This document shows positions 1 through 7,710 of a DNA stretch of 64,000 nucleotides, in pieces. The stretch lies in contig JBJEPQ010000050.1 of NCBI GenBank assembly GCA_051881315.1, forward strand, positions 1-64,000. Direction: 5' to 3'. Both the position numbers and the translations under genes were made by a program. The stretch's first letter is position 1, and each line of letters opens with the position of its first letter. Source of the DNA: CAG-488 sp051881315 (GTDB lineage Bacteria; Bacillota; Clostridia; Oscillospirales; Acutalibacteraceae). The notes beneath the pieces were generated by a model. It saw only the letters and a program-made list of their open reading frames with translations, did no database searches and was not told where the DNA came from.

Positions 1-117
1 TTCCCCTTGAGGGGAAGGTGGCACGGAGGAACGACGTGACGGATGAGGTGTAATAGAGTTTCTGCAAATCTGCTCCACCTCATCACCGCCTGCGGCGGAG
101 CTTACCCAAATTAGACG
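1..117. repeat. Short interspersed palindromic repeat, copy 1 (right end truncated)
   Basis: This copy begins at the window edge with TTCCCCTTGAGGGGAAGG and runs through GGTGGCAC, GATGAGGTGTAATA, CTCCACCTCATCACC and a GGCGGAGCTTACCC tail. It matches the copy at 197-318 almost base for base but lacks the closing CTCAAGGGGAAG arm. The internal arms GATGAGGTG and CACCTCATC are complementary, so the unit can fold into a long hairpin. No reading frame is supported. It is probably a non-autonomous, genome-wide repeat; the family name is unknown to me. Confidence 0.75.
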
Positions 118-196
118 GTAGACTTTAGATATTAGATTTTAGACCGTTTCTACAAGCTATTTACTTTATCGGCTGAAGTCTGACGTCCTTTGTCTG

Positions 197-318
197 CCTT
201 CCCCTTGAGGGGAAGGTGGCACGGAGGAACGACGTGACGGATGAGGTGTAATAAAGTTTCTGCAAGCCTGCTCCACCTCATCACCGCCTACGGCGGAGCT
301 TACCCTCAAGGGGAAGCC
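197..318. repeat. Short interspersed palindromic repeat, copy 2 (complete)
   Basis: This is the complete form of the unit at 1-117. The ends CTTCCCCTTGAGGG (198-211) and CCCTCAAGGGGAAG (303-316) are perfect inverted repeats, and GATGAGGTG pairs with CACCTCATC further in. The two copies differ at only a few positions, for example GCCTGCGGCGG against GCCTACGGCGG. A short AT-rich spacer with repeated TTAGA/TCTAAA words lies on each side. Terminal inverted repeats and no coding capacity suggest a MITE-like or REP-like element. Confidence 0.8.
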
Positions 319-383
319 TTACATAGTTTCATCAGAAATTAAAGCTTTATCGTCTAAAGTCTAACATCTAAAATCTAACATCT

Positions 384-420
384 AAAAAACTGCAAGCCGT
401 CCGTTTCGGAGTGCTTGCAG
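384..420 (-). terminator. Intrinsic terminator of the queA-tgt-yajC operon
   Basis: CTGCAAG (390-396) pairs with CTTGCAG (414-420). On the minus strand the hairpin is followed by a run of T (the A run at 384-389). It lies just downstream of the yajC stop codon, so it closes this operon. Confidence 0.75.
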
Positions 421-453
421 TCAATTGCTTTAAAATTTACAGATTCCAAGAAA

Positions 454-873
454 TCAATATTTTTCTTCTTTCTTTTTCTTGCTTCTCGGAGTCTTGCCCT
501 TGGCTTCCATACGGGCAGCCTTTTCTTTCTCCGCCGCTTCCTTTGCCGCCGCACGCTCTGCCGCAAGCTTCTCGTTAGCGGTGTTGTTCTGGCTGATAGC
601 CCAACGGGTGATCTTCATACGGTTTCTGTCAGCACCCGTCTCAATGATGAGGGTATCGTCCTTAACCGTAACAATCTTTCCTACAATGCCGCCGATCGTC
701 GTGATCTCGTCTCCGATCTGGAGATTGTCACGCATCGCCTGCTCTTCCTTCTGCTTTTTCTTCTGCGGTCTGATCATAAGGAAATACATTACTGCGAAGA
801 CCGCCGCCATCATAAGGATCATTGTCAGGCTGCTGCTCTTACCGCCGGCTGCCTGTGCTGCTAAAAATTCCAT
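454..873 (-). CDS. yajC: Preprotein translocase subunit YajC
   Basis: A 139-residue single-span membrane protein, accessory to the SecYEG/SecDF translocon. Residues about 16-35 form one hydrophobic segment, followed by the family signature IRPQKKKQKE and a small beta domain with the GDEITTIGGIVGKI motif. The C-terminal third is a charged Ala/Glu/Lys tail, which makes it longer than the usual 90-110 residues. The ATG follows AGGAGG by seven bases. It is the last gene of queA-tgt-yajC, as in many bacteria, but secD and secF do not follow: a terminator and interspersed repeats do. Family assignment is firm. Confidence 0.95.
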   Translation of the reverse strand: MEFLAAQAAGGKSSSLTMILMMAAVFAVMYFLMIRPQKKKQKEEQAMRDNLQIGDEITTIGGIVGKIVTVKDDTLIIETGADRNRMKITRWAISQNNTANEKLAAERAAAKEAAEKEKAARMEAKGKTPRSKKKKEEKY

Positions 874-969
874 TACTTTGCCTCCTAAACTTTACATAAC
901 GTTTGTATTATACATTACATTGTAATAATTTGCAAGCGTTATTTGTGTATATTCTGTTAATTTTAAAAA

Positions 970-2106
970 TTAAATCCTCGTGTCGAGCAGGTCAACATAT
1001 TTTTCCCTGAACTCGTCAAAGGTTCCGTTCTCCAGAGAGTCACGGATTTTTTCCATCAGCGTATTATAGAAATAAAGGTTATGCGTTACGCAAAGGCGCA
1101 TTGCAAGCATCTCCTTTGCCTTGAAAAGGTGCCTGATATATGCCTTTGAGTGACGGCGGCAGGTCGGGCAGTCGCAGTCCGGGTCAATCGGCGTGTCATC
1201 CTTCATATATTTGGCATTATTTATGTTGATTATTCCGTTCATCGTGAAAAGCTGACCGTGGCGGGCATTTCTTGACGGCATTACACAGTCGAAAAGATCA
1301 ACTCCCCTGCTGACGCTTTCGATGATATTGCCCGGAGTGCCTACGCCCATAAGATAGCGGATCTTATTCTTAGGAGCATACGGCTCGACCGCCGAGATGA
1401 TCCTATACATATCCTCCTTAGGCTCGCCGACGGCAAGTCCGCCGATCGCATAGCCGTCAAGGTCAAGCTCGGCAATTCTCTGCATATGCTCAATTCTTAA
1501 ATCATCGTAAACACAGCCCTGATTTATTCCGAAAAGAAGCTGATTTTTGTTGATCGTATCGGGCAGAGCGTTGAGCCTTGCCATCTCCTCCTTGCACCTG
1601 ATAAGCCATCTCGTTGTTCTCTCGCAGGATTTTTTTGAGTATTCATAGGTTGACGGATTTTCAACGCACTCGTCAAACGCCATAGCGATCGTTGAGCCGA
1701 GATTCGACTGTATTCTCATGCTCTCCTCAGGTCCCATAAAAATGCGTCTGCCGTCGACATGGGAGGCAAAGGTCACGCCCTCCTCCTTGATCTGGCGAAG
1801 CTTTGCAAGCGAAAAGACCTGAAACCCGCCGCTGTCGGTGAGAATAGGGCCGTCCCAGCCCGTAAATTTGTGAAGTCCGCCAAGCTCCTTTATAAGCTCG
1901 TCACCCGGTCTGACATGGAGATGATAGGTGTTGCAGAGCTGAACCTGCGCCCTGACGTCTTTCAGATCGTAAGCGTCAAGCGCACCCTTAATCGCTCCGC
2001 AGGTTGCGACATTCTGAAACGCAGGCGTTTTTACCGTTCCGTGAACTGTTGTAAATTCTCCGAGACGGGCTTTTCCGCACTGCTTGATTATCTTAAATTC
2101 TGCCAT
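970..2106 (-). CDS. tgt: Queuine/preQ1 tRNA-guanine transglycosylase
   Basis: Exchanges G34 of tRNAs with GUN anticodons for preQ1, in the bacterial queuosine pathway in the cytosol. The 378-residue protein has the base-binding motif LTDSGGFQVFS (Asp91), the nucleophile region DLFDCVMPSRNARHG, and the zinc site C-x-C-x2-C with a following His near the C-terminus. I start at 2106 because AAGGAGGA lies just upstream and the family begins here (MAEFKI); an in-frame upstream ATG at 2169 would overlap queA by more than 50 bases. The queA stop codon is ten bases upstream, so the two are probably translated together. Confidence 0.97.
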   Translation of the reverse strand: MAEFKIIKQCGKARLGEFTTVHGTVKTPAFQNVATCGAIKGALDAYDLKDVRAQVQLCNTYHLHVRPGDELIKELGGLHKFTGWDGPILTDSGGFQVFSLAKLRQIKEEGVTFASHVDGRRIFMGPEESMRIQSNLGSTIAMAFDECVENPSTYEYSKKSCERTTRWLIRCKEEMARLNALPDTINKNQLLFGINQGCVYDDLRIEHMQRIAELDLDGYAIGGLAVGEPKEDMYRIISAVEPYAPKNKIRYLMGVGTPGNIIESVSRGVDLFDCVMPSRNARHGQLFTMNGIININNAKYMKDDTPIDPDCDCPTCRRHSKAYIRHLFKAKEMLAMRLCVTHNLYFYNTLMEKIRDSLENGTFDEFREKYVDLLDTRI

Positions 2107-2116
2107 TTTTTCCTCC

Positions 2117-3142
2117 TTAAAGGATCGCCATTGCATCGCCGAACGAGAAGAAACGGTATTTTTCTTCAACGGCAGTTTTATATGCGTTCATCGTGTGCTC
2201 ATAGCCGCAAAATGCGCTGACGAGCATTATCAGCGTACTTTCGGGCAGATGGAAATTCGTAATAAGTCCGTCAATACACTTAAATTCGTAGCCGGGATAG
2301 ATAAAGATGCTTGTCCAGTCGTCATATTCGCAGACCTTGCCCTTTGCCTGACAGACGGATTCGAGGGTGCGGCAACAGGTAGTACCGACGGCGATAACCC
2401 TGCCCCCGTTTTTCTTTGTTTCATTGATTATATCCGCAGTTTCGGCAGGGATCATATAATGCTCGGAGTGCATCTTGTGTTCCTCGATATTCTCAGTCTT
2501 TACGGGACGGAAAGTGCCGATACCGACATGGAGGGTGACAAAGCCTATCTTAACTCCCTTGTCCCTGATCTTCTTCAAAAGCTCGGACGTGAAATGCAGT
2601 CCTGCTGTCGGAGCGGCGGCAGAGCCTAACTTCTTTGAATAAACCGTCTGATAGCGTTCTCTGTTTTCGAGCTTTTCCTTTATATAATGAGGCAGAGGCA
2701 TTTCACCGATCTTGTCAAGAACATTGTAAAAATTGCCCTCATACGAAAATTCGGCAATTCTGTTTCCGTTTTCAAGAACTTCCTTTATCTTCGCTTTAAG
2801 AATACCCTCACCGAATGTAAATTCAGCTCCCTCTCTCGCCTTTTTGCCGGGGCCTGCCATAACCTCCCATGTGTTTGAGTCATGCTGATTGAGCAGGAGA
2901 AATTCAACGACTGCGCCCGTGTTATCCTTTACGCCGTAAAGCCGGGCCGGAAGCACCCTCGTATTGTTGAGAATGAGGCAGTCGCCCTCGTTGAGCAGGT
3001 CAACAATATCACGGAAATGCAGATGTTCTGTCTCCCCCGTCCTGCGGTCAAGGTACATAAGCCTTGAGCTGTCCCTCGGTTCAATGGGATGCTGAGCGAT
3101 CAGCTCCTCGGGAAGATCATAATAAAAATCACTTTTTTTCAT
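2117..3142 (-). CDS. queA: S-adenosylmethionine:tRNA ribosyltransferase-isomerase
   Basis: Transfers and isomerises the ribosyl moiety of SAM onto preQ1-modified tRNA, giving epoxyqueuosine, the step after Tgt. The 341 residues match the family's usual length. Family stretches seen are FYYDLPEELIAQHPIEPRDSS near the N-terminus, RVLPARL, AAPTAGLHFT and the C-terminal NFHLPESTLIMLVSAF. It is the first gene of a three-gene operon with tgt and yajC. A separate queT gene with a preQ1 riboswitch lies near 50 kb, so this genome probably imports the precursor. Confidence 0.97.
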   Translation of the reverse strand: MKKSDFYYDLPEELIAQHPIEPRDSSRLMYLDRRTGETEHLHFRDIVDLLNEGDCLILNNTRVLPARLYGVKDNTGAVVEFLLLNQHDSNTWEVMAGPGKKAREGAEFTFGEGILKAKIKEVLENGNRIAEFSYEGNFYNVLDKIGEMPLPHYIKEKLENRERYQTVYSKKLGSAAAPTAGLHFTSELLKKIRDKGVKIGFVTLHVGIGTFRPVKTENIEEHKMHSEHYMIPAETADIINETKKNGGRVIAVGTTCCRTLESVCQAKGKVCEYDDWTSIFIYPGYEFKCIDGLITNFHLPESTLIMLVSAFCGYEHTMNAYKTAVEEKYRFFSFGDAMAIL

Positions 3143-3172
3143 CTTAAAACCTCTGTTTCCGCCTATTGGCTC

Positions 3173-3201
3173 TTGACTTGTATCTTAAAAAATGGTATTA
3201 T
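3173..3201 (+). promoter_or_regulatory. Promoter of asd (upstream one)
   Basis: TTGACT (3173-3178) and TATTAT (3196-3201) are separated by 17 bases. It points at asd, 110 bases downstream. A second promoter follows at 3233-3260. Confidence 0.6.
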
Positions 3202-3211
3202 CACTCTTAAA

Positions 3212-3226
3212 GTAATCGAAGATTAC
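3212..3226. promoter_or_regulatory. Perfect palindrome upstream of asd, operator candidate
   Basis: GTAATC-GAA-GATTAC is a perfect 15-base inverted repeat lying between the two asd promoters, just upstream of the second -35 element. Size and place fit a repressor or activator site. I cannot name the regulator. Confidence 0.4.
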
Positions 3227-3232
3227 TACGTG

Positions 3233-3260
3233 TTGACAATTTATTATTATATTGCATAAT
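3233..3260 (+). promoter_or_regulatory. Promoter of asd (downstream one)
   Basis: Consensus TTGACA (3233-3238) with CATAAT (3255-3260), 16-base spacing, about 50 bases before the asd start codon. Confidence 0.65.
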
Positions 3261-3310
3261 CGGTCGAATGGCAACACATTTTTAAAATTTATTTAAGAGG
3301 TGAATTTGTA

Positions 3311-4399
3311 ATGAAAAAGTACAAGGTAGGTATCATAGGAGCTACCGGTATGGTCGGACAGAGATTTGCGTCCCTGCTCGAAAATCACCCTTGGTTTGAG
3401 GTCGTTCTTGTTGCTGCAAGTCCCCGTTCTGCGGGTAAGACATACAAAGAGGCAGTTGGCAGCCGTTGGTGCATGGATACTCCGATGCCCGCAAATATGG
3501 CTGATCTCATCATTTATGACGCTACGGCAGATGTTGAGAAGATCGCTTCTCTCGTTGACTTTGTTTTCTGCGCAGTCGATATGAAGAAGGACGAGATCAA
3601 GGCTCTTGAGGAGAGATACGCAAAGGCAGAGTGTCCCGTTGTTTCCAACAACAGCGCTCACAGAGGAACTCCCGACGTTCCGATGGTTGTTCCCGAGCTT
3701 AACGCCGACCACATCAATGTTATCGAGGGACAGAAGAAGCGTCTCGGCACAAAGAGAGGCTTCATTGCCGTCAAGTCAAACTGCTCGCTTCAGAGCTATG
3801 TTCCTGCGGTTTATCCGCTCGACAAGGCAGGCTACAAGGTTGAGGACGTTCTCGTCTGCACATATCAGGCAATTTCCGGCGCAGGCAAGACCTTTGAGAC
3901 ATGGCCTGAGATGGTAGACAACGTCATTCCGTTCATCGGCGGTGAGGAAGAAAAGAGCGAGCAGGAGCCGCTCAAGATCTGGGGTAAGGTTGAGGGCGAC
4001 AAGATCGTCAACGCCTGCGAGCCTCATTTCACGGCTCAGTGCCTGCGTGTTCCCGTTTCCAACGGTCATATGGGCGCAGTATTTATTAAGTTTGCCGACA
4101 AGGCTCCCTCCAAGGAGGAGATCCTCAAGGTTTGGGAGAGCTTCTCAGGCGAGCCGCAGAAGCTTGCGCTTCCCAGTGCACCGAAGCAGTTCCTTCACTA
4201 CTTCACGGAGGACAATATGCCGCAGACAAAGCTTCAGCGTGATCTTGAGGGCGGCATGGCTGTCAGCATCGGAAGACTGCGTGAGGACACCCAGTACGAC
4301 TACAAGTTCGTATGTCTTTCTCACAACACTCTCCGCGGTGCAGCAGGCGGCGCAGTTCTTCTTGCGGAGCTGCTTTGCGCTAAGGGATATATGGACTGA
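3311..4399 (+). CDS. asd: Aspartate-semialdehyde dehydrogenase, archaeal/fungal-type
   Basis: Reduces aspartyl phosphate to aspartate semialdehyde with NADPH, the branch point to lysine/diaminopimelate, threonine and methionine. The 362-residue protein has the Rossmann motif GATGMVGQRF (residues 10-19) and the catalytic cysteine in KSNCSLQ (Cys158). The SNCS form and overall sequence resemble the archaeal/yeast subfamily rather than the Escherichia coli type, which has PNCS; this is from recall, not a search. GAGGTG precedes the ATG. dapA follows after a strong terminator hairpin, so coupling to dapA is only partial. Confidence 0.93.
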   Translation: MKKYKVGIIGATGMVGQRFASLLENHPWFEVVLVAASPRSAGKTYKEAVGSRWCMDTPMPANMADLIIYDATADVEKIASLVDFVFCAVDMKKDEIKALEERYAKAECPVVSNNSAHRGTPDVPMVVPELNADHINVIEGQKKRLGTKRGFIAVKSNCSLQSYVPAVYPLDKAGYKVEDVLVCTYQAISGAGKTFETWPEMVDNVIPFIGGEEEKSEQEPLKIWGKVEGDKIVNACEPHFTAQCLRVPVSNGHMGAVFIKFADKAPSKEEILKVWESFSGEPQKLALPSAPKQFLHYFTEDNMPQTKLQRDLEGGMAVSIGRLREDTQYDYKFVCLSHNTLRGAAGGAVLLAELLCAKGYMD

Positions 4400-4418
4400 A
4401 AATAACACTATCGTTAAA

Positions 4419-4458
4419 AACCGTACCGAAGTTAAAAATCGGTACGGTTATATTTTTT
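4419..4458 (+). terminator. Intrinsic terminator between asd and dapA
   Basis: AACCGTACCGA (4419-4429) pairs perfectly with TCGGTACGGTT (4439-4449) and is followed by ATATTTTTT. It ends only 13 bases before the dapA ATG. Confidence 0.85.
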
Positions 4459-4471
4459 AAGGGGCGTTTTA

Positions 4472-5362
4472 ATGAAGCAAACGGTTTTTAAGGGAACGGC
4501 ATGTGCGATCGTCACCCCGTTCAACGAAAACAGGAAGGTTGATTACAAGGCTCTGAAAAGACAGATAGATTTTCAAATCGACAACGGCACGGACGCGATC
4601 GTTGTCTGCGGCACAACGGGCGAAAGCGCAACCCTCGACACAAGAGAACGCCGTCAGGTCATCAAAGCTACGGTCAGGCACGTTGACGGCCGTGTACCCG
4701 TTATAGCAGGTACGGGCGGCAACAACACCCGTGACGTCATCAAGAAAAGTCTTTCCGCAGAAAGCCTTGGAGTTAACGCTCTGCTGATCGTCACACCGTA
4801 CTACAACAAATGCTCACAGGAGGGACTTGTCGAGCATTACGGATGTATAAGCGAAAGCGTGACAAAGCCGATAATCGTCTATAATGTGCCGTCGAGGACG
4901 GGCGTGGACATAAAACCCGAAACATATAAAAGGCTCAGCCGGCTCGACAACATAGTTGCGACCAAGGAGGCAAACGGCGACCTTTCCGCATTGATGAAAA
5001 CGATGATGCTGTGCGGCGACGACCTTGACATTTACTGCGGTAACGACGACCAGAGCGCCGCCTTTACCCTGCTCGGCGGCAAGGGTACGGTATCCGTGCT
5101 TTCAAACATTCTGCCGCAGGCGGCGCACGATATAACAGCCGCCGCTCTTGACGGCGACGCTGACTATGCCGCCGCCTTACAGCTCAGATATCTCGACCTT
5201 TGCAGCTCGCTTTTCTGCGATGTGAACCCGATGCCCGTCAAGTACGCAATGTCTCTTATGGGAACAGACAGCGGAATTTGCCGTCTGCCCCTCACCCGTC
5301 CGAGCGACGCCGCAAAGGAGACCGTCTGCCGCACACTGCGCTATCACGGACTGATTGAATAA
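4472..5362 (+). CDS. dapA: 4-hydroxy-tetrahydrodipicolinate synthase
   Basis: Condenses pyruvate with aspartate semialdehyde, the first committed step to diaminopimelate and lysine. The 296-residue TIM barrel has the substrate motif CGTTGES (residues 46-52), Tyr137 in YNVPSRTG and the Schiff-base Lys165 in VATKEANGD. It follows asd, which makes its substrate. AAGGGGCG gives the ribosome binding site just behind the asd terminator. A divergent DapA-family paralogue is at 51628-52554. Confidence is high because all catalytic residues are present. Confidence 0.96.
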   Translation: MKQTVFKGTACAIVTPFNENRKVDYKALKRQIDFQIDNGTDAIVVCGTTGESATLDTRERRQVIKATVRHVDGRVPVIAGTGGNNTRDVIKKSLSAESLGVNALLIVTPYYNKCSQEGLVEHYGCISESVTKPIIVYNVPSRTGVDIKPETYKRLSRLDNIVATKEANGDLSALMKTMMLCGDDLDIYCGNDDQSAAFTLLGGKGTVSVLSNILPQAAHDITAAALDGDADYAAALQLRYLDLCSSLFCDVNPMPVKYAMSLMGTDSGICRLPLTRPSDAAKETVCRTLRYHGLIE

Positions 5363-5380
5363 AATTACAAAATAAACCTC

Positions 5381-5408
5381 TTGACTAATCGAAAAATTGC
5401 GGTATAAT
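5381..5408 (+). promoter_or_regulatory. Promoter of the SOS-controlled small gene
   Basis: TTGACT (5381-5386), 16-base spacer, perfect TATAAT (5403-5408). The LexA box starts seven bases after the -10 element, so bound repressor would cover the transcription start. Confidence 0.8.
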
Positions 5409-5414
5409 ATAGGT

Positions 5415-5427
5415 GAACATTTGTTCG
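5415..5427. promoter_or_regulatory. LexA (DinR-type) operator
   Basis: GAACATTTGTTCG carries the perfect Bacillota LexA half sites GAAC and GTTC spaced by four bases. It sits directly downstream of a strong promoter and upstream of the small gene at 5452. Confidence 0.85.
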
Positions 5428-5451
5428 TTTATTTTGTCGGGAGGTAAAAGT

Positions 5452-5706
5452 ATGTATGTTAAATATAACCGTGAATATGTGACAATGTATATCGAAGTGC
5501 TTCCCGAGGGGCAGGTCGTTCCGCTGAGTATTCTTTGGAAAGACGGCAGAAAATTTGCCGTGGAGCAGGTCATCAACATAAAAAACAATGCTCCGGCAAA
5601 ATCCGGAGGCAGAGCAACAAAATACACGCTTATCGTTCAGGGACAGACTCGTGATTTCTTCGTCGATAACGGCAAATGGTTTGTCGAGACACGCTCTTTT
5701 TTCTGA
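5452..5706 (+). CDS. Small SOS-controlled protein of unknown function
   Basis: An 84-residue soluble protein. I start it at the ATG at 5452, eight bases after GGGAGG; an in-frame upstream start at 5413 lies within the LexA box region. The sequence is rich in beta-strand formers, with PLSILWKDGRKFAVEQV followed by a GGRATKYTLIVQGQ strand and a final GKWFVET. It reads like a small SH3-like barrel, and vaguely recalls the short DUF6504-type proteins found beside Y-family polymerases; this is a weak inference, and no polymerase is nearby. The operator indicates induction by DNA damage. It has its own promoter and is closed by the hairpin at 5722-5767. Confidence 0.8.
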   Translation: MYVKYNREYVTMYIEVLPEGQVVPLSILWKDGRKFAVEQVINIKNNAPAKSGGRATKYTLIVQGQTRDFFVDNGKWFVETRSFF

Positions 5707-5713
5707 ACAGCGC

Positions 5714-5767
5714 AAAAAAATACCACCGTTCATCAGCCTTTCGGGCGACAAACGGTGGTTGTTTTTA
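5714..5767. terminator. Bidirectional terminator between convergent genes
   Basis: ACCACCGTT (5722-5730) pairs with AACGGTGGT (5751-5759). TGTTTTT follows on the plus strand and the A run at 5714-5720 serves the minus strand. Confidence 0.85.
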
Positions 5768-5773
5768 TCAATG

Positions 5774-6196
5774 TCAGATCTTCTTGCAGAAATCGAAGAT
5801 CTCCTTAGGAAGCTCCTCCTCGTCAGCGGAGATCGTGAAGATGAAGCTCTTCTCCTCAACGTGGTTCTTGCTCAGCTCGTCAACCTTCTTGAGGAACTCG
5901 CAAAGCTCGCCGTAGTCACGGGAACCGATTCTGAGAGTTGCGTCAACAAGAACATCTGTGATGTCGTGATCGCCTGCGCAGATACCGCAGAGGAAACCGA
6001 AGAATGCGTCGTAGCCGCTTACCTTGTAGTGATCCGTATCAATAAGACGTGCACGGTAGTTTACATCATATGTGAGCTTGGGCTGCTTCTCAACGCAAAC
6101 AACGTTGCCGTTTGAATTTTCAATAGCCTCGTTGACCTTTTCGATCAAAAGCTTTGTTTTTCCTGAACCTTTTTTACCTAAAATAAGAGATACCAT
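5774..6196 (-). CDS. Small P-loop NTPase-fold protein
   Basis: A 140-residue protein with a clean Walker A motif GKKGSGKT (residues 7-14). A possible Walker B strand is the VLVDATLRIG stretch, though it lacks the usual run of acidic residues. Homologues of this size in Clostridia are, from memory, sometimes labelled twitching motility or PilT-like, but this protein is far too short for PilT and there are no pilus genes here. Its role is unknown. It lies upstream of a bidirectional terminator and downstream of nothing in its own orientation except pgi, 60 bases away. Confidence 0.75.
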   Translation of the reverse strand: MVSLILGKKGSGKTKLLIEKVNEAIENSNGNVVCVEKQPKLTYDVNYRARLIDTDHYKVSGYDAFFGFLCGICAGDHDITDVLVDATLRIGSRDYGELCEFLKKVDELSKNHVEEKSFIFTISADEEELPKEIFDFCKKI

Positions 6197-6258
6197 AATA
6201 AATATCCTCCCTGTTTTTTATTCTAAAATCCGTGTACCTCACGGAATTTTTTACGAAA

Positions 6259-7596
6259 TCAGTTTAATCTTGCTTCCAGCTCAGCCTTACGGTCCTCATA
6301 GCCCGGCTTGCCGAGGAGAGCAAACATATTCTTCTTGTAGCTTTCAACGCCCGGCTGATCGAACGGGTTGATTCCGAGAATATAACCGCTTATTGCGCAG
6401 GCTTTCTCAAGGAAATAGATCAGATAGCCGAGATTGAATTCGTCCATCGCCTCAACCTCAAGCACAATGTTCGGAACATCGCCGTCGGTGTGGGCAAGCA
6501 GAGTGCCCTCGAACGCTTTCTGATTGACAAACGAAACGGTCTTTCCTGCAAGGAAATTGAGTCCGTCTGCACTGCCCTCTTCGTTCTTGATCTCAACCTC
6601 CGACTTTGACTTTGCAAAGTGGACTACGGTTTCAAAGAGGTGTCTTTCACCCTGCTGAATATACTGTCCCATTGAATGAAGATCGGTCGAGAAAATCGCC
6701 GAAGCCGGGAAAAGACCTTTGTTCTCCTTGCCCTCGCTCTCGCCGTAGAGCTGCTTGAACCACTCGTTCATCATCGTGTAAGCAGGCTCATAGCTGACCA
6801 TCATTTCAATCTTTTTGCCGCTCCTGTAAAGGAGATTTCTCGTTGCGGCATATTTGTAGCAGTCGTTCTTATCAAGATCGGGATCGCAAAGCTCGTTCAT
6901 AGCCGTTGCCGCGCCCTGCATGATAGCATCGACATCAATTCCTGCGACTGCGATCGGCAGAAGTCCTACCGCCGTCAGAACGGAATAGCGTCCGCCTACA
7001 TCATCGGGTACTACGAAGGTTTCATAGCCCTCCTCATCGGCAAGAGCCTTGAGAGTGCCTCTCGCCCTGTCGGTTGTGGCGTAGATGCGTTTTGCCGCCT
7101 CTTCCCTGCCGTACTTGCTTTCAAGCATTTCTCTGAAAATTCTGAAAGCGACCGCAGGCTCGGTAGTTGTGCCCGACTTGGAAATTACATTGACTGAAAA
7201 ATCCCTGTCTCCGATTATTTTTACAAGCTCGTTAATCGAATCCGAGCTGATCGTGTTACCTGCGAAATAAATCTCCGGTGCGCCGTCCCTGAGCAGATTG
7301 TAGTTCTGCGACTTGATAAATTCAATCGCCGCTCTCGCTCCGAGGTACGAACCTCCGATTCCGATAACAACCAAAACCTCTGAGTCTTTTCTGATTTTTT
7401 CTGCGGATGATTTTATTCTTGCAAATTCATCCCTGTCATAATTTTCCGGAAGACTCAGCCATCCGAGAAAATCGTTTCCCTTGCCCGTTCCGTTGTGAAG
7501 CTCTGCGTGTGCGGCTTCAACCTCCGACCGAATGTCGTTATAAGCGTTATCGTTAAGGAACGGAACAACATACTTCGTGTTCAGTTTTACAGACAT
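6259..7596 (-). CDS. pgi: Glucose-6-phosphate isomerase
   Basis: Interconverts glucose 6-phosphate and fructose 6-phosphate in glycolysis. The 445-residue length matches the shorter Bacillota form. Signatures seen are VIGIGGSYLGARA (residues about 77-89), VISKSGTTTEPAVAFR, the loop DDVGGRYSVLTAVG and the C-terminal INPFDQPGVESYKK with its catalytic lysine. GGAGG lies about ten bases upstream of the ATG. It seems to be transcribed alone. Confidence 0.97.
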   Translation of the reverse strand: MSVKLNTKYVVPFLNDNAYNDIRSEVEAAHAELHNGTGKGNDFLGWLSLPENYDRDEFARIKSSAEKIRKDSEVLVVIGIGGSYLGARAAIEFIKSQNYNLLRDGAPEIYFAGNTISSDSINELVKIIGDRDFSVNVISKSGTTTEPAVAFRIFREMLESKYGREEAAKRIYATTDRARGTLKALADEEGYETFVVPDDVGGRYSVLTAVGLLPIAVAGIDVDAIMQGAATAMNELCDPDLDKNDCYKYAATRNLLYRSGKKIEMMVSYEPAYTMMNEWFKQLYGESEGKENKGLFPASAIFSTDLHSMGQYIQQGERHLFETVVHFAKSKSEVEIKNEEGSADGLNFLAGKTVSFVNQKAFEGTLLAHTDGDVPNIVLEVEAMDEFNLGYLIYFLEKACAISGYILGINPFDQPGVESYKKNMFALLGKPGYEDRKAELEARLN

Positions 7597-7710
7597 TAAC
7601 CTTATGCCTCCGATATTTGTTTCTTTATACGTTTATATTTTACCCTATTTAGCTTGTTTTTGCAAGTGCTATTTAGTATTTTTTACGCAGGTTGCATAAA
7701 AAATACATAG

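Noticed and set aside
415..864. Overlapping open frames opposite yajC
   Set aside because: They lie antisense to a clearly recognised gene and have no family-like sequence or ribosome site; the same applies to most long antisense frames in the window, such as those opposite the flavoprotein at 19187-20092 and the acyl-CoA ligase at 56162-57067.
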